The notes below the pieces were generated by a model. It made no database searches. It was not told the DNA's origin and was given only the letters and a program-made list of their open reading frames with translations. A stretch of 64,000 nucleotides of DNA from Planctomycetota bacterium (GTDB lineage Bacteria; Planctomycetota; B15-G4), in assembly GCA_020638905.1 (NCBI GenBank), contig JACKHP010000018.1:18376-82375 (forward strand), in the 5' to 3' direction. Shown here one piece after another: positions 16,665-26,272 of this stretch. Within the stretch, counting starts at the first letter, position 1. Every line of letters begins with the position of its first letter. The translations under genes and the position numbers were made by a program.

Positions 16665-19600
16665 ACGACGGCGCACACGACAGCCACGACGAGGCCCGCG
16701 TCGAAGACCTGTTCCATCGCGCGCTCGAGCTGGAGCCGCGCGAGCGCGCGGCGTTCCTCGAGCGCGAGGCCGGCGGCGAACCGCAGCTCGTCCGCGAGGT
16801 GGGCGAGCTGCTCGCGGCGCTGGGCGAGGCGCCGTCGTGCATGGACCGTCCGTTGTGGGGGCTCGGCGAGCAGCTCGAGCACGACGCGCGCGAGGCCGAG
16901 GTCGTGGGGCAGCGCGTCGGTCCGTACGTGATCAAGCGCCTGCTCGGCGAGGGCGGCATGGGCGAGGTGTACCTCGCCGAACAGACCGAGCCGCTGCGCC
17001 GCGAGGTGGCGCTGAAGCGCATCAAGCTCGGCATGGACACGCACGAGGTCGTGCGCCGCTTCGAGTCGGAACGCCTCGCGCTCGCGCGCCTCAACCACCC
17101 GAACATCGCGGCGGTGCACGACGCCGGCGTGACGCCCGCCGGCCGCCCGTACTTCGTCATGGAGTACGTCCCGGGTGAACGCATCACCGAGTACTGCGAC
17201 CGCCGGCGCCTGGGAGTCGCCGATCGCCTGGCGATCTTCGTGCAGGTCTGCGAGGCCGTCCAGCACGCGCACCAGAAGGGCATCATCCACCGCGACCTGA
17301 AGCCCGGGAACGTGCTCGTCAAGGTCGAGGACGGCCGCCCGATGCCGAAGATCATCGACTTCGGCGTGGCCAAGGCCACCGCCGTCGGCGACCTCGAGCG
17401 CACCGCCTTCACGCGCAACGGCCAGCTGCTCGGCACGCCGGGATACATGAGCCCCGAGCAGGCCGTGGCGGGGCACGACGTCGACACGCGCACCGACGTC
17501 TACTCGCTGGGCGTGATGCTCTACGAGCTGCTCACCGGCGTGCTGCCGTTCGACGTCGAGAGCTGGCGCACGCTGGGTGCCGACGAGATCCGGCGTGTGC
17601 TCGCGAGCGAGGAGGCGCCGCGCCCCTCGGCACGCGTGGCTTCGCTCGGGATGCGTGCGCGCGTGCTCGCCGCACGCCGCCTGTGCGACCCGCGCGAACT
17701 CGGCAAGCGGCTGCGCGGCGAACTCGACTGGGTCGTGCTGCGCGCGCTCGAGCGTGATCCGGCGCGACGTTACGGGTCGGCGTCCGAACTGGCGCTCGAC
17801 CTGCTGCGGCACCTCGAGGGCGAGTCGGTCTCGGCCGGTCCGCCGAGCCTGCTGCGACGCGCGACGCGCTTCGCCACGCTGCACCGGCGCGAGGCGCTGG
17901 CCGGCGCGGCGGTGGTGGTGCTGGCCACCGCGGGCGCCTTCGTGTTCGCGCTGTACGTGACCGTCCGCAACGAAGACCTCGGACGCCAGCTGGCCGCCTC
18001 GCGCGACGCCCGCGCTCCGCGGGGCGAGCGCGGCGACGTCGAGCCGCTCGTGCCGCCCGGCTTGCACACGCCGGTCGACGCGCAGCGTCCGTATGCCAGC
18101 GTGCGCGTGCGCAACGGCGGCGCGGCCGCGCTGCAGCCCGGCGACCTCGTCTCGTACGCGGGGCGGGCCGACGACGAGCGCTTCGGCGACGTCCCGCTCG
18201 TGCTGCTGGCCGAGCGTGACGCCGGTGCCGTCTTCCTGGGCGTCGTCACGGGTGCGCTCGACGGAGGCGGCGACGGCGTGAGCGTGCTCGCCGCCGAGGT
18301 CCCGCCGGGCGGTCTCGCGTCGGTGGCCGTGCAGGGCACGCTCGTGCCGGTCAAGATCGAGGGGACGGTCCACGCGCGCGACGCGCTGGGCCTCTCCGAG
18401 CAGCCCGGCCTCGCGACCCGTCACGACGGCGACGGTCCCGTGGTCGGCGTGGCCATGGAGGCCTGGCGCGGCGACGGCGAGCCGATGGTGCTCGCGGTGG
18501 TGGCGCCGACCTGGTCGTCGGCCGTCTCCTCCGCGGCCCGCGCCTCGTGGACCCTGGGCGGCGCCCTCGACGATCCGGGTGCGACGCGGCCGACGCGCGG
18601 CGAGAGCGGCCCCGTGACCCTGCTGCTGGGCGCGTCCGGCGACGACGGGCCCGCGCACGTGGCGGGCTACGCGCCCGCGCCCGACGCGCCGGGCAGCGTG
18701 GCGTCGGCGTCGGGCGGCGGCTCGGATCCGCCCGACGAGACGCTCGGGACGACGTCCGACGATCCGGGCCCCGGTCACGCCGGCGGAGGCGGCGGCGGCG
18801 GCAACAGCTACGGCATCGACAACACCGGCGCGCTCACCTTCTCGGGACTCCTGTCGCGTTCCGGCACGCCGCAGCCGCTCGAGGCGCCGGCGTCCACCGA
18901 ACCGCTCGAGCTGGGCACGCTGCCCGACGGCACGCTGGCCGACGGCACCCTCGGAGACAAGCACCAGACGCCCGGCATCGACGGCACGGGGACCGGCACC
19001 AACGCCGGAGGAGGCAAGGGATCCGACGGCGGCGACACGCTGCCCGACGGGTCCGAAGGCTCCGACGCCGGGACCTCGCACAAGTCTCAGCACGAGAAGT
19101 CGGGGCTGCTCCTCGACGACTCGACCGAGGCTCCCTTCGGGCTGCACGAGCACTGGGGCGACTACGACGGCGACTCGCTCGTCGACCTGCTGCTCGACGT
19201 CGAGGGCGAGGCCCCGCGCCTGTTCCACAACCAGGGACAGGGTACGTTCGTCGACGTGACCGGCTGGCTGCGGCTCGACGTCCCCGATGCGCTGGGGTCG
19301 GCCCAGTGGATCGACCACGACCACGACGGTCGCCTCGACCTGATCGGCCTCGTGCCCGCCGACGGACGCCTCGTGCTGCAGCGCGGCGACGGACACGGTG
19401 GCTTCGTCGACGAGACCCTCGCGGCCGGCCTGGGACGCCTTCCGGCCGGTGCGTTGCTGCAGGTGCTCGACGTCGACGGCGACCAGCGCGTCGACCTGCG
19501 CCTGCTGACCCGCGCCGGCGGACTGCTGCTGCTGCTCGACGACGGGGCGTCCGGGTTCCGCGTGGTCGTGCTGCGCGACGAGCCCGTGCCGCGGCCGCCG

Positions 19601-19705
19601 GTCGACGACGACGCGTCCGACGGTGGTTCGACGACGTCGACGGGCGACCCGGGCGCCCAGACCGGCGGCGTGGGAGGGGTCTCCGAGCCGGGCAAGGCGC
19701 CGTGA
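16661..19705 (+). CDS. Transmembrane Ser/Thr protein kinase with FG-GAP-like ectodomain
   Basis: A PknB-like kinase occupies residues ~85-385: glycine loop LLGEGGMGEV (94-103), Lys119, HRD with Asp212, DFG with Asp233, and a GTPGYMSPEQA activation segment. One transmembrane helix lies at ~411-436. The outside part has a ~200-residue beta-rich region, a long Gly/Asp/Ser-rich linker (with GGGGGGG) and three FG-GAP-like calcium loops (YDGDSLVDLL, HDHDGRLDLI, DVDGDQRVDLR) at ~830-940. It could sense the envelope and signal to the overlapping sigma factor. It is 1014 residues, long for the class. Translation starts at a GTG that overlaps the sigma stop by 4 bp. Confidence 0.9.
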   Translation: MNDGAHDSHDEARVEDLFHRALELEPRERAAFLEREAGGEPQLVREVGELLAALGEAPSCMDRPLWGLGEQLEHDAREAEVVGQRVGPYVIKRLLGEGGMGEVYLAEQTEPLRREVALKRIKLGMDTHEVVRRFESERLALARLNHPNIAAVHDAGVTPAGRPYFVMEYVPGERITEYCDRRRLGVADRLAIFVQVCEAVQHAHQKGIIHRDLKPGNVLVKVEDGRPMPKIIDFGVAKATAVGDLERTAFTRNGQLLGTPGYMSPEQAVAGHDVDTRTDVYSLGVMLYELLTGVLPFDVESWRTLGADEIRRVLASEEAPRPSARVASLGMRARVLAARRLCDPRELGKRLRGELDWVVLRALERDPARRYGSASELALDLLRHLEGESVSAGPPSLLRRATRFATLHRREALAGAAVVVLATAGAFVFALYVTVRNEDLGRQLAASRDARAPRGERGDVEPLVPPGLHTPVDAQRPYASVRVRNGGAAALQPGDLVSYAGRADDERFGDVPLVLLAERDAGAVFLGVVTGALDGGGDGVSVLAAEVPPGGLASVAVQGTLVPVKIEGTVHARDALGLSEQPGLATRHDGDGPVVGVAMEAWRGDGEPMVLAVVAPTWSSAVSSAARASWTLGGALDDPGATRPTRGESGPVTLLLGASGDDGPAHVAGYAPAPDAPGSVASASGGGSDPPDETLGTTSDDPGPGHAGGGGGGGNSYGIDNTGALTFSGLLSRSGTPQPLEAPASTEPLELGTLPDGTLADGTLGDKHQTPGIDGTGTGTNAGGGKGSDGGDTLPDGSEGSDAGTSHKSQHEKSGLLLDDSTEAPFGLHEHWGDYDGDSLVDLLLDVEGEAPRLFHNQGQGTFVDVTGWLRLDVPDALGSAQWIDHDHDGRLDLIGLVPADGRLVLQRGDGHGGFVDETLAAGLGRLPAGALLQVLDVDGDQRVDLRLLTRAGGLLLLLDDGASGFRVVVLRDEPVPRPPVDDDASDGGSTTSTGDPGAQTGGVGGVSEPGKAP

Positions 19706-20244
19706 TGCGGCGCGCGCGTCGCGCGTCCCGCGCGTCGACCGTGCTGCTCTCGCTGGGACTCGCGCTGGTCGGCTGCTCCGACGCGCACGGCGGGCCGTTC
19801 CCGGCGGCGGGCACCGCGGCGGTGCTCTCGGTGCCCGACGCCTCGTGGTCGGTGAGCAGCCTCGACGGACGTCCCGTGTCGCTCGCCTCGCTGCGCGGCC
19901 GGGTCGTGTTCCTGAACGTGTGGGCCACCTGGTGCCCGCCGTGCGTCAAGGAGATGCCGTCGATCGCGGCGCTGGCCGACGTGTTCGCCGGCAGGGACGT
20001 CGCGTTCGTCGTGGCCTCGGCCGAAGACCCGGTCACGATCGAGCGCTTCGCCGAGGCGCACGGCTACCGCATGCCGTTCCACCACCTCGACCGGGCGCTG
20101 CCCGCGGGACTCGACGGCGGCGGCGTCGTCCCGGTCACGTTCGTGCTCGATCGCCAGGGACGGCTCGTGTTCCGGCACGTGGGATTCCGCGACTGGAGCG
20201 CGCCCGACAGCGTGGCCTTCCTCCGCGGGTTGCTCGACGCGTGA
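19705..20244 (+). CDS. Thioredoxin-like lipoprotein (TlpA/ResA-like)
   Basis: A signal peptide with lipobox LVGC is followed by a thioredoxin-fold redoxin. The active site is WCPPC with Cys77 and Cys80, and the cis-Pro appears in VVPVTFVLD. The typical TlpA/ResA length is kept (179 residues). It would act at the outer face of the cytoplasmic membrane, in thiol reduction for cytochrome or protein maturation. The gene overlaps the upstream kinase stop by 1 bp (TGATG) and the downstream kinase start by 4 bp (GTGA). Co-translation with two kinases is unusual and suggests that thiol state feeds into, or is controlled by, the signalling unit. Confidence 0.9.
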   Translation: MRRARRASRASTVLLSLGLALVGCSDAHGGPFPAAGTAAVLSVPDASWSVSSLDGRPVSLASLRGRVVFLNVWATWCPPCVKEMPSIAALADVFAGRDVAFVVASAEDPVTIERFAEAHGYRMPFHHLDRALPAGLDGGGVVPVTFVLDRQGRLVFRHVGFRDWSAPDSVAFLRGLLDA

Positions 20245-22811
20245 TCGAGGAAGGCTCCTCGCCGCATCTCGACGCGGGCGACGACCGCACGAGCGCCGAG
20301 GCCGCGCTGCTCGAGTTCCTCGCCCGCCGCGGCACGGGCGAGGACATCGACTTCGCCACGTTCTGCGGCGAGCATCCCGCGCTGGCCGGCGAGCTCGAGG
20401 TGCTCTACGCGCGCTACCGCGACGCGGGCCTGGCGTCGCTGCTCGAGAGCGACGGCGCGCAGCTGCACCTCGACGACCTGATGCTCGACGGGGAGGCGTC
20501 CGACCTCTCGTCGTCGCTGGCCATCGACGCGGGGCTCGGGCCCGAAGGCGGTTCGCCGGCGGAGGTGCTCGCGTGGCTGGCCTCGCCCCTGCGCTTCCGC
20601 GACCACTACCGCTCGGAAGGCGAGGTGGCGCGGGGCGGCATGGGCGTCGTGCGCCGCGTCTGGGACGCGAGGCTGCGCCGGCTGATCGCGATGAAGGTCG
20701 TGCGTCCGCGGGCGCGGGCAGCGCTGGTCGACGACGCGTCGAGCGCCGAGAGCGTGAACTCCGTCGACGAGCTGTCGCTGGCGCGCTTCCTCGACGAGGC
20801 GCTCGTCACGAGCCAGCTCGACCACCCGGGCATCGTCCCGGTGCACGAGCTGGGCGTCGACGACAAGGGCAACGTGTACTTCACGATGAAGCTCGTGAAG
20901 GGCGACGACCTGCGCACTCTGATCGCCAAGGTGCCCGGCGGCGAGGACGGCTGGACGCTCAACCGCGCGGTGGGCGTGCTGCGCCGCGTGTGCGAGGCCG
21001 TGGCGTACGCGCACAGCAAGGGCGTCGTCCACCGCGACATCAAGCCGGCCAACATCATGGTCGGCCGCTACGGCGAGTCGTACCTCATGGACTGGGGACT
21101 CGCGCGCGTGCTCGGCACCGAGATCGGGCGCGACGCCCTGGCGGCCGCCGACGGACCCCCGGTCGACGGGCTGCGCGACGCCGACCTCGAGGAGGCCCTG
21201 GACGACGCGCTCGAGGCCGACTCGTGGCTCTTCACCCAGGACGGCAAGGTCGTCGGCACGCCGGTGTACATGTCTCCCGAGCAGGCCTGCGGCGAGGTCG
21301 ACCTGGTCGACGGACGCTCCGACATCTACTCGCTGGGCGCCATCCTCTACCACCTGCTCACGGCGCGCATGCCGTACGTCGAGCCCGGCGAGCACACGAT
21401 CCCGTTCCTGGTGCTGATGCAGGTGCGGCGCGGCCCGCCGGTCCCGGTGCGCGACCTCGCGCCCGACGCGCCTCCCACGCTGCTCGAGATCTGCGAGCGG
21501 GCGATGGCGCGCGAGCCGTCCGACCGCTACCCGTCGGCGGCCGACATGGCCGACGCGCTGGGCGACTACCTCGAGGACATCTCGGAGGCGCGCGAGGAGG
21601 CCCGACGTCAGGCCCGGCGCGCCGACATGATCAACGGCTTCCTGGTCGAGATGCTCTCGTCGGGCGAACCGTACCGCGCCATGGGCGCCGACGTGACCGT
21701 GCGCGAGGTGGTCGACCGGGCCTCGGCGCGCATCGCCTCGGCTTTGCCCGAGCAACCCCTCGACGAGGCCGCGCTGCGGCGCACGATCGGCGTGATCTAC
21801 TCGCAGCTCGGACGCTACGAGGAGGCCGAGCTGCACCTCGAGACGGCGCACCGCCTGCTGCGCGAGCACCTGGGAGACGACGCGCACGAGGTGCTCGACA
21901 CGGCCATCGACCTGGCGGTGGTCATGCGCCACTCGGGACGCTTCGCCGCGTCGGAGGCGCTGCTGCGCCACGCGCTCGCGAGCCTCGAGCCTCGTCTCGG
22001 CGAGCGCCACCTCACGACGCTGCGCGCGATGGACAACCTCGCCGCGGCGGTGCGGCTGGCCGGCGGCGACCTCGACGAGGTCGAGTCGCTGCTGCGCTGC
22101 GCCCTCGACGGCCGCCTCGCCCTGCGCGGCGAGGACCACGTCGAGACGGTCTGCTCGCTCCACGGCCTGGGGCAGTTCCTGCGCGACCGGGCGCGCTTCG
22201 ACGAGGCCGAGTTCATCCTGCGCCGGGCGCTCGAGATCGCGCGCCGCATGCGTGGCGACTCGAACATCATCGGCCTGATCGTGATGAACGACCTGGGCAG
22301 CGTGCTCACGAACCAGGGTCGCTACGAGGAGGCGCAGACCGTGCTCGTCCAGGCCATCGCGGCGCTCGAGCAGTCGGTCCCGGGCCATCCCATGCTGCTG
22401 CTCATGCGCAACAACCTGGGACTGTGCAAGAAGCGCATGGGCGACGCACCAGGCGCGGTGACCGTGCTCGCGTCGGTGGTGGCCGCCTGGCGCGCGCGCG
22501 GCGAGCTCGACTCCGAGGGCGTCGTGGCGCTCAACAACCTCGGCACCGCGCTCGAGGCCGTGGGCGACGTCGAGTCGGCCGTGACGCACCTCGACGAGGC
22601 GCTGCGGCGGGCCGAGGTCGTCTTCGGCGCCTCGCACCGCAACACGTCCCGCCTGCGCACGAACCTCGGACGATGCCTCGTCGCCGCGGGCTCGCTCGAC
22701 GCGGGGCGTGCGCAGCTCGAGCAGGCGCTGGCCGAGCTGCGTCCCTCGCTGGGCGACGAGCACCCCTGGACGCGCGAGGTCGTCGCACTGCTGGCCCGTC
22801 TCGAAGGCTGA
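20241..22811 (+). CDS. Ser/Thr protein kinase with C-terminal TPR/kinesin-light-chain-like repeats
   Basis: The N-terminal 120 residues are Asp/Glu-rich. The kinase domain has GEVARGGMGVV, the lysine of IAMKVV (Lys152), HRD Asp266 and a catalytic DWG (284-286) in place of DFG, followed by GTPVYMSPEQA. About 320 residues of TPR-like repeats follow (for example YSQLGRYEEAELHLETAHR, RYEEAQTVLVQAIAALEQ). No membrane segment is visible, so it is probably cytoplasmic and could act downstream of the membrane kinase, with the TPRs binding partners. The GTG start overlaps the lipoprotein stop. The DWG variant is common in planctomycete kinases and still binds metal through Asp284. Confidence 0.9.
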   Translation: MIEEGSSPHLDAGDDRTSAEAALLEFLARRGTGEDIDFATFCGEHPALAGELEVLYARYRDAGLASLLESDGAQLHLDDLMLDGEASDLSSSLAIDAGLGPEGGSPAEVLAWLASPLRFRDHYRSEGEVARGGMGVVRRVWDARLRRLIAMKVVRPRARAALVDDASSAESVNSVDELSLARFLDEALVTSQLDHPGIVPVHELGVDDKGNVYFTMKLVKGDDLRTLIAKVPGGEDGWTLNRAVGVLRRVCEAVAYAHSKGVVHRDIKPANIMVGRYGESYLMDWGLARVLGTEIGRDALAAADGPPVDGLRDADLEEALDDALEADSWLFTQDGKVVGTPVYMSPEQACGEVDLVDGRSDIYSLGAILYHLLTARMPYVEPGEHTIPFLVLMQVRRGPPVPVRDLAPDAPPTLLEICERAMAREPSDRYPSAADMADALGDYLEDISEAREEARRQARRADMINGFLVEMLSSGEPYRAMGADVTVREVVDRASARIASALPEQPLDEAALRRTIGVIYSQLGRYEEAELHLETAHRLLREHLGDDAHEVLDTAIDLAVVMRHSGRFAASEALLRHALASLEPRLGERHLTTLRAMDNLAAAVRLAGGDLDEVESLLRCALDGRLALRGEDHVETVCSLHGLGQFLRDRARFDEAEFILRRALEIARRMRGDSNIIGLIVMNDLGSVLTNQGRYEEAQTVLVQAIAALEQSVPGHPMLLLMRNNLGLCKKRMGDAPGAVTVLASVVAAWRARGELDSEGVVALNNLGTALEAVGDVESAVTHLDEALRRAEVVFGASHRNTSRLRTNLGRCLVAAGSLDAGRAQLEQALAELRPSLGDEHPWTREVVALLARLEG

Positions 22812-22902
22812 CGCCGCGCGGGGCGCGCACGTCCCGCGTCGTGTGCCGTGCGTGCGCGCCGGCCCGGGTCACACGCGACGCTCGCCGCGTCGCCGACGCT
22901 CG

Positions 22903-23814
22903 TCAGCGCGTGTACGAACCGTCCCAGGTGGCGTAGGGATGCGTCTGCAGGAAGCTCTTCGTCTCGACGGTGAACGGGGCGGAGACGTCGCCGGTCAGGT
23001 CTTCGTCGACGAGCAGGGTCCAGCGGTCCTCGCCGCAGCTCTTGTCCCAGCGCGGCGACGGGGCGGCCGCCACGACGAACCCCAGCTCGGGGATGCGCGC
23101 GGTGAAGAGATCGCGCGTGCCGACGAGCGTGGGCAGCGTCGCCGAGCTCACCCGCGGGTCGGGGACGCCGTCGCCGTCGTGGTCGACGAAGACCTCGTCG
23201 GCGGTGTCGTACTCCCAGATCTCCGCGACCGGTGCCGGTCGGCCGGCGTCTGCCTGCGGGAAGTGGCGCAGCAGGAACAGCCGGTCGTGCGGGCCGAAGG
23301 GGCTGCAGACCATCGACCAGAGCGGCCAGTCGCGGCCGGTCGCCAGCGGGGAGCGCACGACGCGCGGACGCGAGCAGGTCGTCATGCCGTCGGCCGAGGC
23401 GCCGATCGACTCGGGCGCCACCAGCGTCCAACGCTCGAGCACGAGGTGGCCTTCGGGACGCTCTCGCCAGCCGGCCACGTAGACCGTGTCGGTGGTGCCG
23501 GCGCGCGGCGTGATCGCCATCGGCCGGAACGCGACCGGCAACTCCTGCTCGACGAGCGTCGTGCCTGCGCCTCGGTGGCGCACGCCCCAGACGAAGGTGA
23601 CCGTGGCCTCGGAGCCGGTGTTGTCGTACCGGCACCGGACGGCGATCGTGTCGCGGGGATCGCCCGCCGGGACCTCGAAGCTCGCGCACGATCCGAGCCC
23701 GAAGTCCGCGCGCAGGTCGGTCGGCAGGGCCTCGCCGTCGCTCGCGGACGCCGTCAGGGCGAGGGCGAGGGCGAGGACGGCGACGAGTCCGGATGACCTC
23801 TGGAGAGCGAGCAT
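22903..23814 (-). CDS. Hypothetical secreted protein
   Basis: An N-terminal signal peptide (SGLVAVLALALALTASA) precedes ~280 residues with no family I recognise. The sequence is rich in beta-forming residues and Asp/Gly loops such as VDHDGDGVPDPR, a calcium-loop-like stretch, so it may be a VCBS-related fragment. It contains several Cys residues. Two in-frame ATGs are available; the inner one was chosen because GGAGG lies 8 nt before it and only 2 nt before the outer one at 23820. It is the last of a minus-strand run after the FG-GAP gene, with a 24-bp gap. It probably shares that transcript. Confidence 0.6.
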   Translation of the reverse strand: MLALQRSSGLVAVLALALALTASASDGEALPTDLRADFGLGSCASFEVPAGDPRDTIAVRCRYDNTGSEATVTFVWGVRHRGAGTTLVEQELPVAFRPMAITPRAGTTDTVYVAGWRERPEGHLVLERWTLVAPESIGASADGMTTCSRPRVVRSPLATGRDWPLWSMVCSPFGPHDRLFLLRHFPQADAGRPAPVAEIWEYDTADEVFVDHDGDGVPDPRVSSATLPTLVGTRDLFTARIPELGFVVAAAPSPRWDKSCGEDRWTLLVDEDLTGDVSAPFTVETKSFLQTHPYATWDGSYTR

Positions 23815-23838
23815 GCCCATGTCCTCCGGCTCCCGATC

Positions 23839-25392
23839 CTACACCTCCTCGGCCGGCACCGGGTCGGTCACGTCGACGCCGCCGGACGGGTCGGCCACGT
23901 AGGCCTCGAAGTACAGCGGTTGTCCGGACAGCGCGCCCGGCAGCGAGGTGTCGGCGTCGAGGGATCCCGTGGAATCGGTGACCAACGCACCGACCACGAG
24001 TTCGGTGTCGGCCCGCAGCGATCCGTCGTCGGCGTCGACCACGAGCGAGGTGCCCACGGACACGGCCACGGTCGAGTCGGCGGGGGCGTCGCGCAGCGTG
24101 AGCTGGACGTCGATGCCGTCGACCGTCGCGCGCAGCGAGAGCTCGCCGCCTGCCAGCAGGTTCTGGTTCGACGAGCGCAGCGAGACGATCGTCACGTGGC
24201 GGTCGCCGTCGGGACCGGTCGTGGCACCGATCGCCAGTTCGGCATCCCCGTCGGCGTCCCGGTCTTCGACGCGCGCGAGCGAGGCGCCGAACCCGGTGCC
24301 GTTCGCGGGGCCGCAGATCCGGTGCACGACGTGACCGTCGGAGGACGAGACGATGACCACGCGTCCGCGGCCCGAGAGCGCACCGGGCTCGCCCAGCGCG
24401 AGGTCACGCGCCTGGTCGCCGTCGACGTCGTCGATCACCGCGAGCGAGACTCCGAGTCCCGTGCCTGCCGTGTCGGACGCGTAGGTGAACACCTCGCTGC
24501 CGCCGTCGCCCGAGAGGATGCGCGCGATGTCGTATCCGGTGTTCGGATCGACGCCGGCGGCCAGCATGTCGGTGATGCCGTCGCCGTCGACGTCGCCGAC
24601 GAGTCCGAGGCCGGCGAGCGCGCCGCCGGTCCACAGGCACGTGTCGGTGCTGCCGCCCAGGTCGAGCCCGTGGACGTGGCTGCCGGCCGCCTGGCTGCCG
24701 ATCGTGGCGTCGATGCCGCCGGTGGTGCCCAGGTCCATGCCCCACGGACCCAGCGTGTGCGTGCCGAGGAACGCGCCGAACCGACCGCCGGCGGCGTCGC
24801 CGGGCATGCTGTCGAGCACGTCGCCCGTCGCCGTGGAGACGATGTACACGATGCCCGCGTCGGTGCCCGCGTCGTCGTCGCCCGGGGCGCCGATCAGCAG
24901 GTCGAGTTCGCCGTCGGCATCGAGGTCGTCGACCGGCCCCAGGGCGAACCCGAATTCGTCGGCCGCCGAGCCGGTGATGACGAGCAGCGTGGCGCCGTCG
25001 TCGCCCGAGACGAGCGTCACGCTGCCGGAGCCCGGCGCGCCCACCGCGAAGTCGTCGAAGCCGTCGTCGTCGAGGTCGCCGACGCCGTCGACCGAGAAGC
25101 CGAAGAGCGCGCCGGCGTCGTCGCCGTCGAGCGTGTAGAGCAGGCTGCCGTCGGCGCCCGAGCGCGTGCTCACGCTGCCCGTGTCGGTGCCCATGGCGTC
25201 GTCGTGCGGCTCGCACACGACGAAGTCGATCACGTCGTCGCCGTCGAGGTCGCCCACCGGGACGACCGAGGGCTCGGCGCCCGCGGGCGCTCCGAGCGAG
25301 AGCGATTGGAGGGTCTGCTGCGCCGAAGCGACGCCGCCGAGGAAGAGGAGGAGGAAGGTGGCGACGAATGTCCTGCGATCGATGGAAGTCAT
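23839..25392 (-). CDS. Secreted FG-GAP (integrin alpha-like) repeat protein
   Basis: A signal peptide (TFVATFLLLFLGGVASAQ) is followed by seven integrin-like FG-GAP repeats with the consensus FG.S...DLDDDGFDDFAVGAPG, including the motifs DLDGDDVIDFVV, DLDDDGFDDFAV and DLDADGELDLLIGAPG. The strong GAPG matches make this closer to the integrin type than to the VCBS type of the 5.6-kb protein. The last ~100 residues form a beta domain without repeats. It probably binds ligands at the cell surface. It lies 109 bp downstream of a sigma-factor gene on the same strand, and the sigma factor may therefore control it. The start is the ATG directly before the signal peptide. Confidence 0.85.
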   Translation of the reverse strand: MTSIDRRTFVATFLLLFLGGVASAQQTLQSLSLGAPAGAEPSVVPVGDLDGDDVIDFVVCEPHDDAMGTDTGSVSTRSGADGSLLYTLDGDDAGALFGFSVDGVGDLDDDGFDDFAVGAPGSGSVTLVSGDDGATLLVITGSAADEFGFALGPVDDLDADGELDLLIGAPGDDDAGTDAGIVYIVSTATGDVLDSMPGDAAGGRFGAFLGTHTLGPWGMDLGTTGGIDATIGSQAAGSHVHGLDLGGSTDTCLWTGGALAGLGLVGDVDGDGITDMLAAGVDPNTGYDIARILSGDGGSEVFTYASDTAGTGLGVSLAVIDDVDGDQARDLALGEPGALSGRGRVVIVSSSDGHVVHRICGPANGTGFGASLARVEDRDADGDAELAIGATTGPDGDRHVTIVSLRSSNQNLLAGGELSLRATVDGIDVQLTLRDAPADSTVAVSVGTSLVVDADDGSLRADTELVVGALVTDSTGSLDADTSLPGALSGQPLYFEAYVADPSGGVDVTDPVPAEEV

Positions 25393-25501
25393 GAAGCGGA
25401 ATCCTGCTGCGTGTGGGGCGGTCCGGGTGGCGTCCGCACGCGAAGGCGTGCGTCGGCACCCCCCTGGGGCGCGCGCCCGACGGGGCGCGCGAGCGGGGAC
25501 G

Positions 25502-26272
25502 TCAGGCCGGCTGCGTGCCGGTGTCGTCCCTGCGGCGCGTCGCCTGTTCGGCGAGTTCACGCGCGTGCTCGATGGCGCGCGCGACGGCCTTGCGGGCCGT
25601 GTCGTAGGTCATGCCGAGGCGCTCGGCGATGTCGTGCACCGACTCGCCGCGCAGCCGGCAGCTGAGCAGCTTGCGATCGCGGTCGTTCAGCCGGAGCAGG
25701 ATCAGGATCAGGCGCTCGCGTTCTTCCTTCTGGATCGACTGGGGGAGCGGAGCCGATCGGGGATCGCGATCGCGCAGCTCGAGTTCCTCGGGCTGCTGGG
25801 GGACGCGCTTGTCCTCCTGGCGACGTCCGGTGTCGAGGCGCCTGGCCTGGTCGGCGGCCTTCCAGTTCATGCGCTGGGCGAAGAGCGACTTGAACTGCAG
25901 CCGTGACTCGAACTTGAACTGGGCGATGTCGCCCCACAGATCGCCGAACACCGAGAGCACGAGGTCTCCGGTGTCGAGGAAGCGGCGCAACTTGGAGGTG
26001 GATGCCATGGATGTCTTTCCCATCTTCATGAGGTCGAACAGGAAGTGGGCGGCGAACTCGTCCGCCATGCGGCGGTTCTTCCCGAGGTGCGCATGCACCT
26101 CGGCGAGGACGCTGTCCACGAGGTCTGCGTCCTGCCCGACCCTTCGGCGGACCTCGGCGCGTGCCTTCTCGTCCTGGAAGAAGCGCTCACAGACCGGGCC
26201 GAGCTGGCTCCTCGCGAGGGCGAGGATCTCCTTGTCGAGGTCGTCGGTGGACGTGTCGGGCTTCTTGGACAT
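25502..26272 (-). CDS. Sigma-70-like RNA polymerase sigma factor
   Basis: Residues ~95-160 form a sigma region 2 (DLWGDIAQFKF...SLFAQRMNWKAADQARR), and the C terminus holds a region 4 helix-turn-helix (LRLNDRDRKLLSCRLRGES followed by VHDIAERLGMTYDTARKAVA). At 256 residues it is longer than most ECF factors because of a ~90-residue N-terminal helical extension. It is related to the ECF type but not to the Sig-70_X6 group at 16 kb. The strand and spacing suggest that it leads a transcript with the FG-GAP gene downstream. An AT-rich patch 200 bp upstream may hold its promoter. No anti-sigma factor is found next to it. Confidence 0.8.
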   Translation of the reverse strand: MSKKPDTSTDDLDKEILALARSQLGPVCERFFQDEKARAEVRRRVGQDADLVDSVLAEVHAHLGKNRRMADEFAAHFLFDLMKMGKTSMASTSKLRRFLDTGDLVLSVFGDLWGDIAQFKFESRLQFKSLFAQRMNWKAADQARRLDTGRRQEDKRVPQQPEELELRDRDPRSAPLPQSIQKEERERLILILLRLNDRDRKLLSCRLRGESVHDIAERLGMTYDTARKAVARAIEHARELAEQATRRRDDTGTQPA

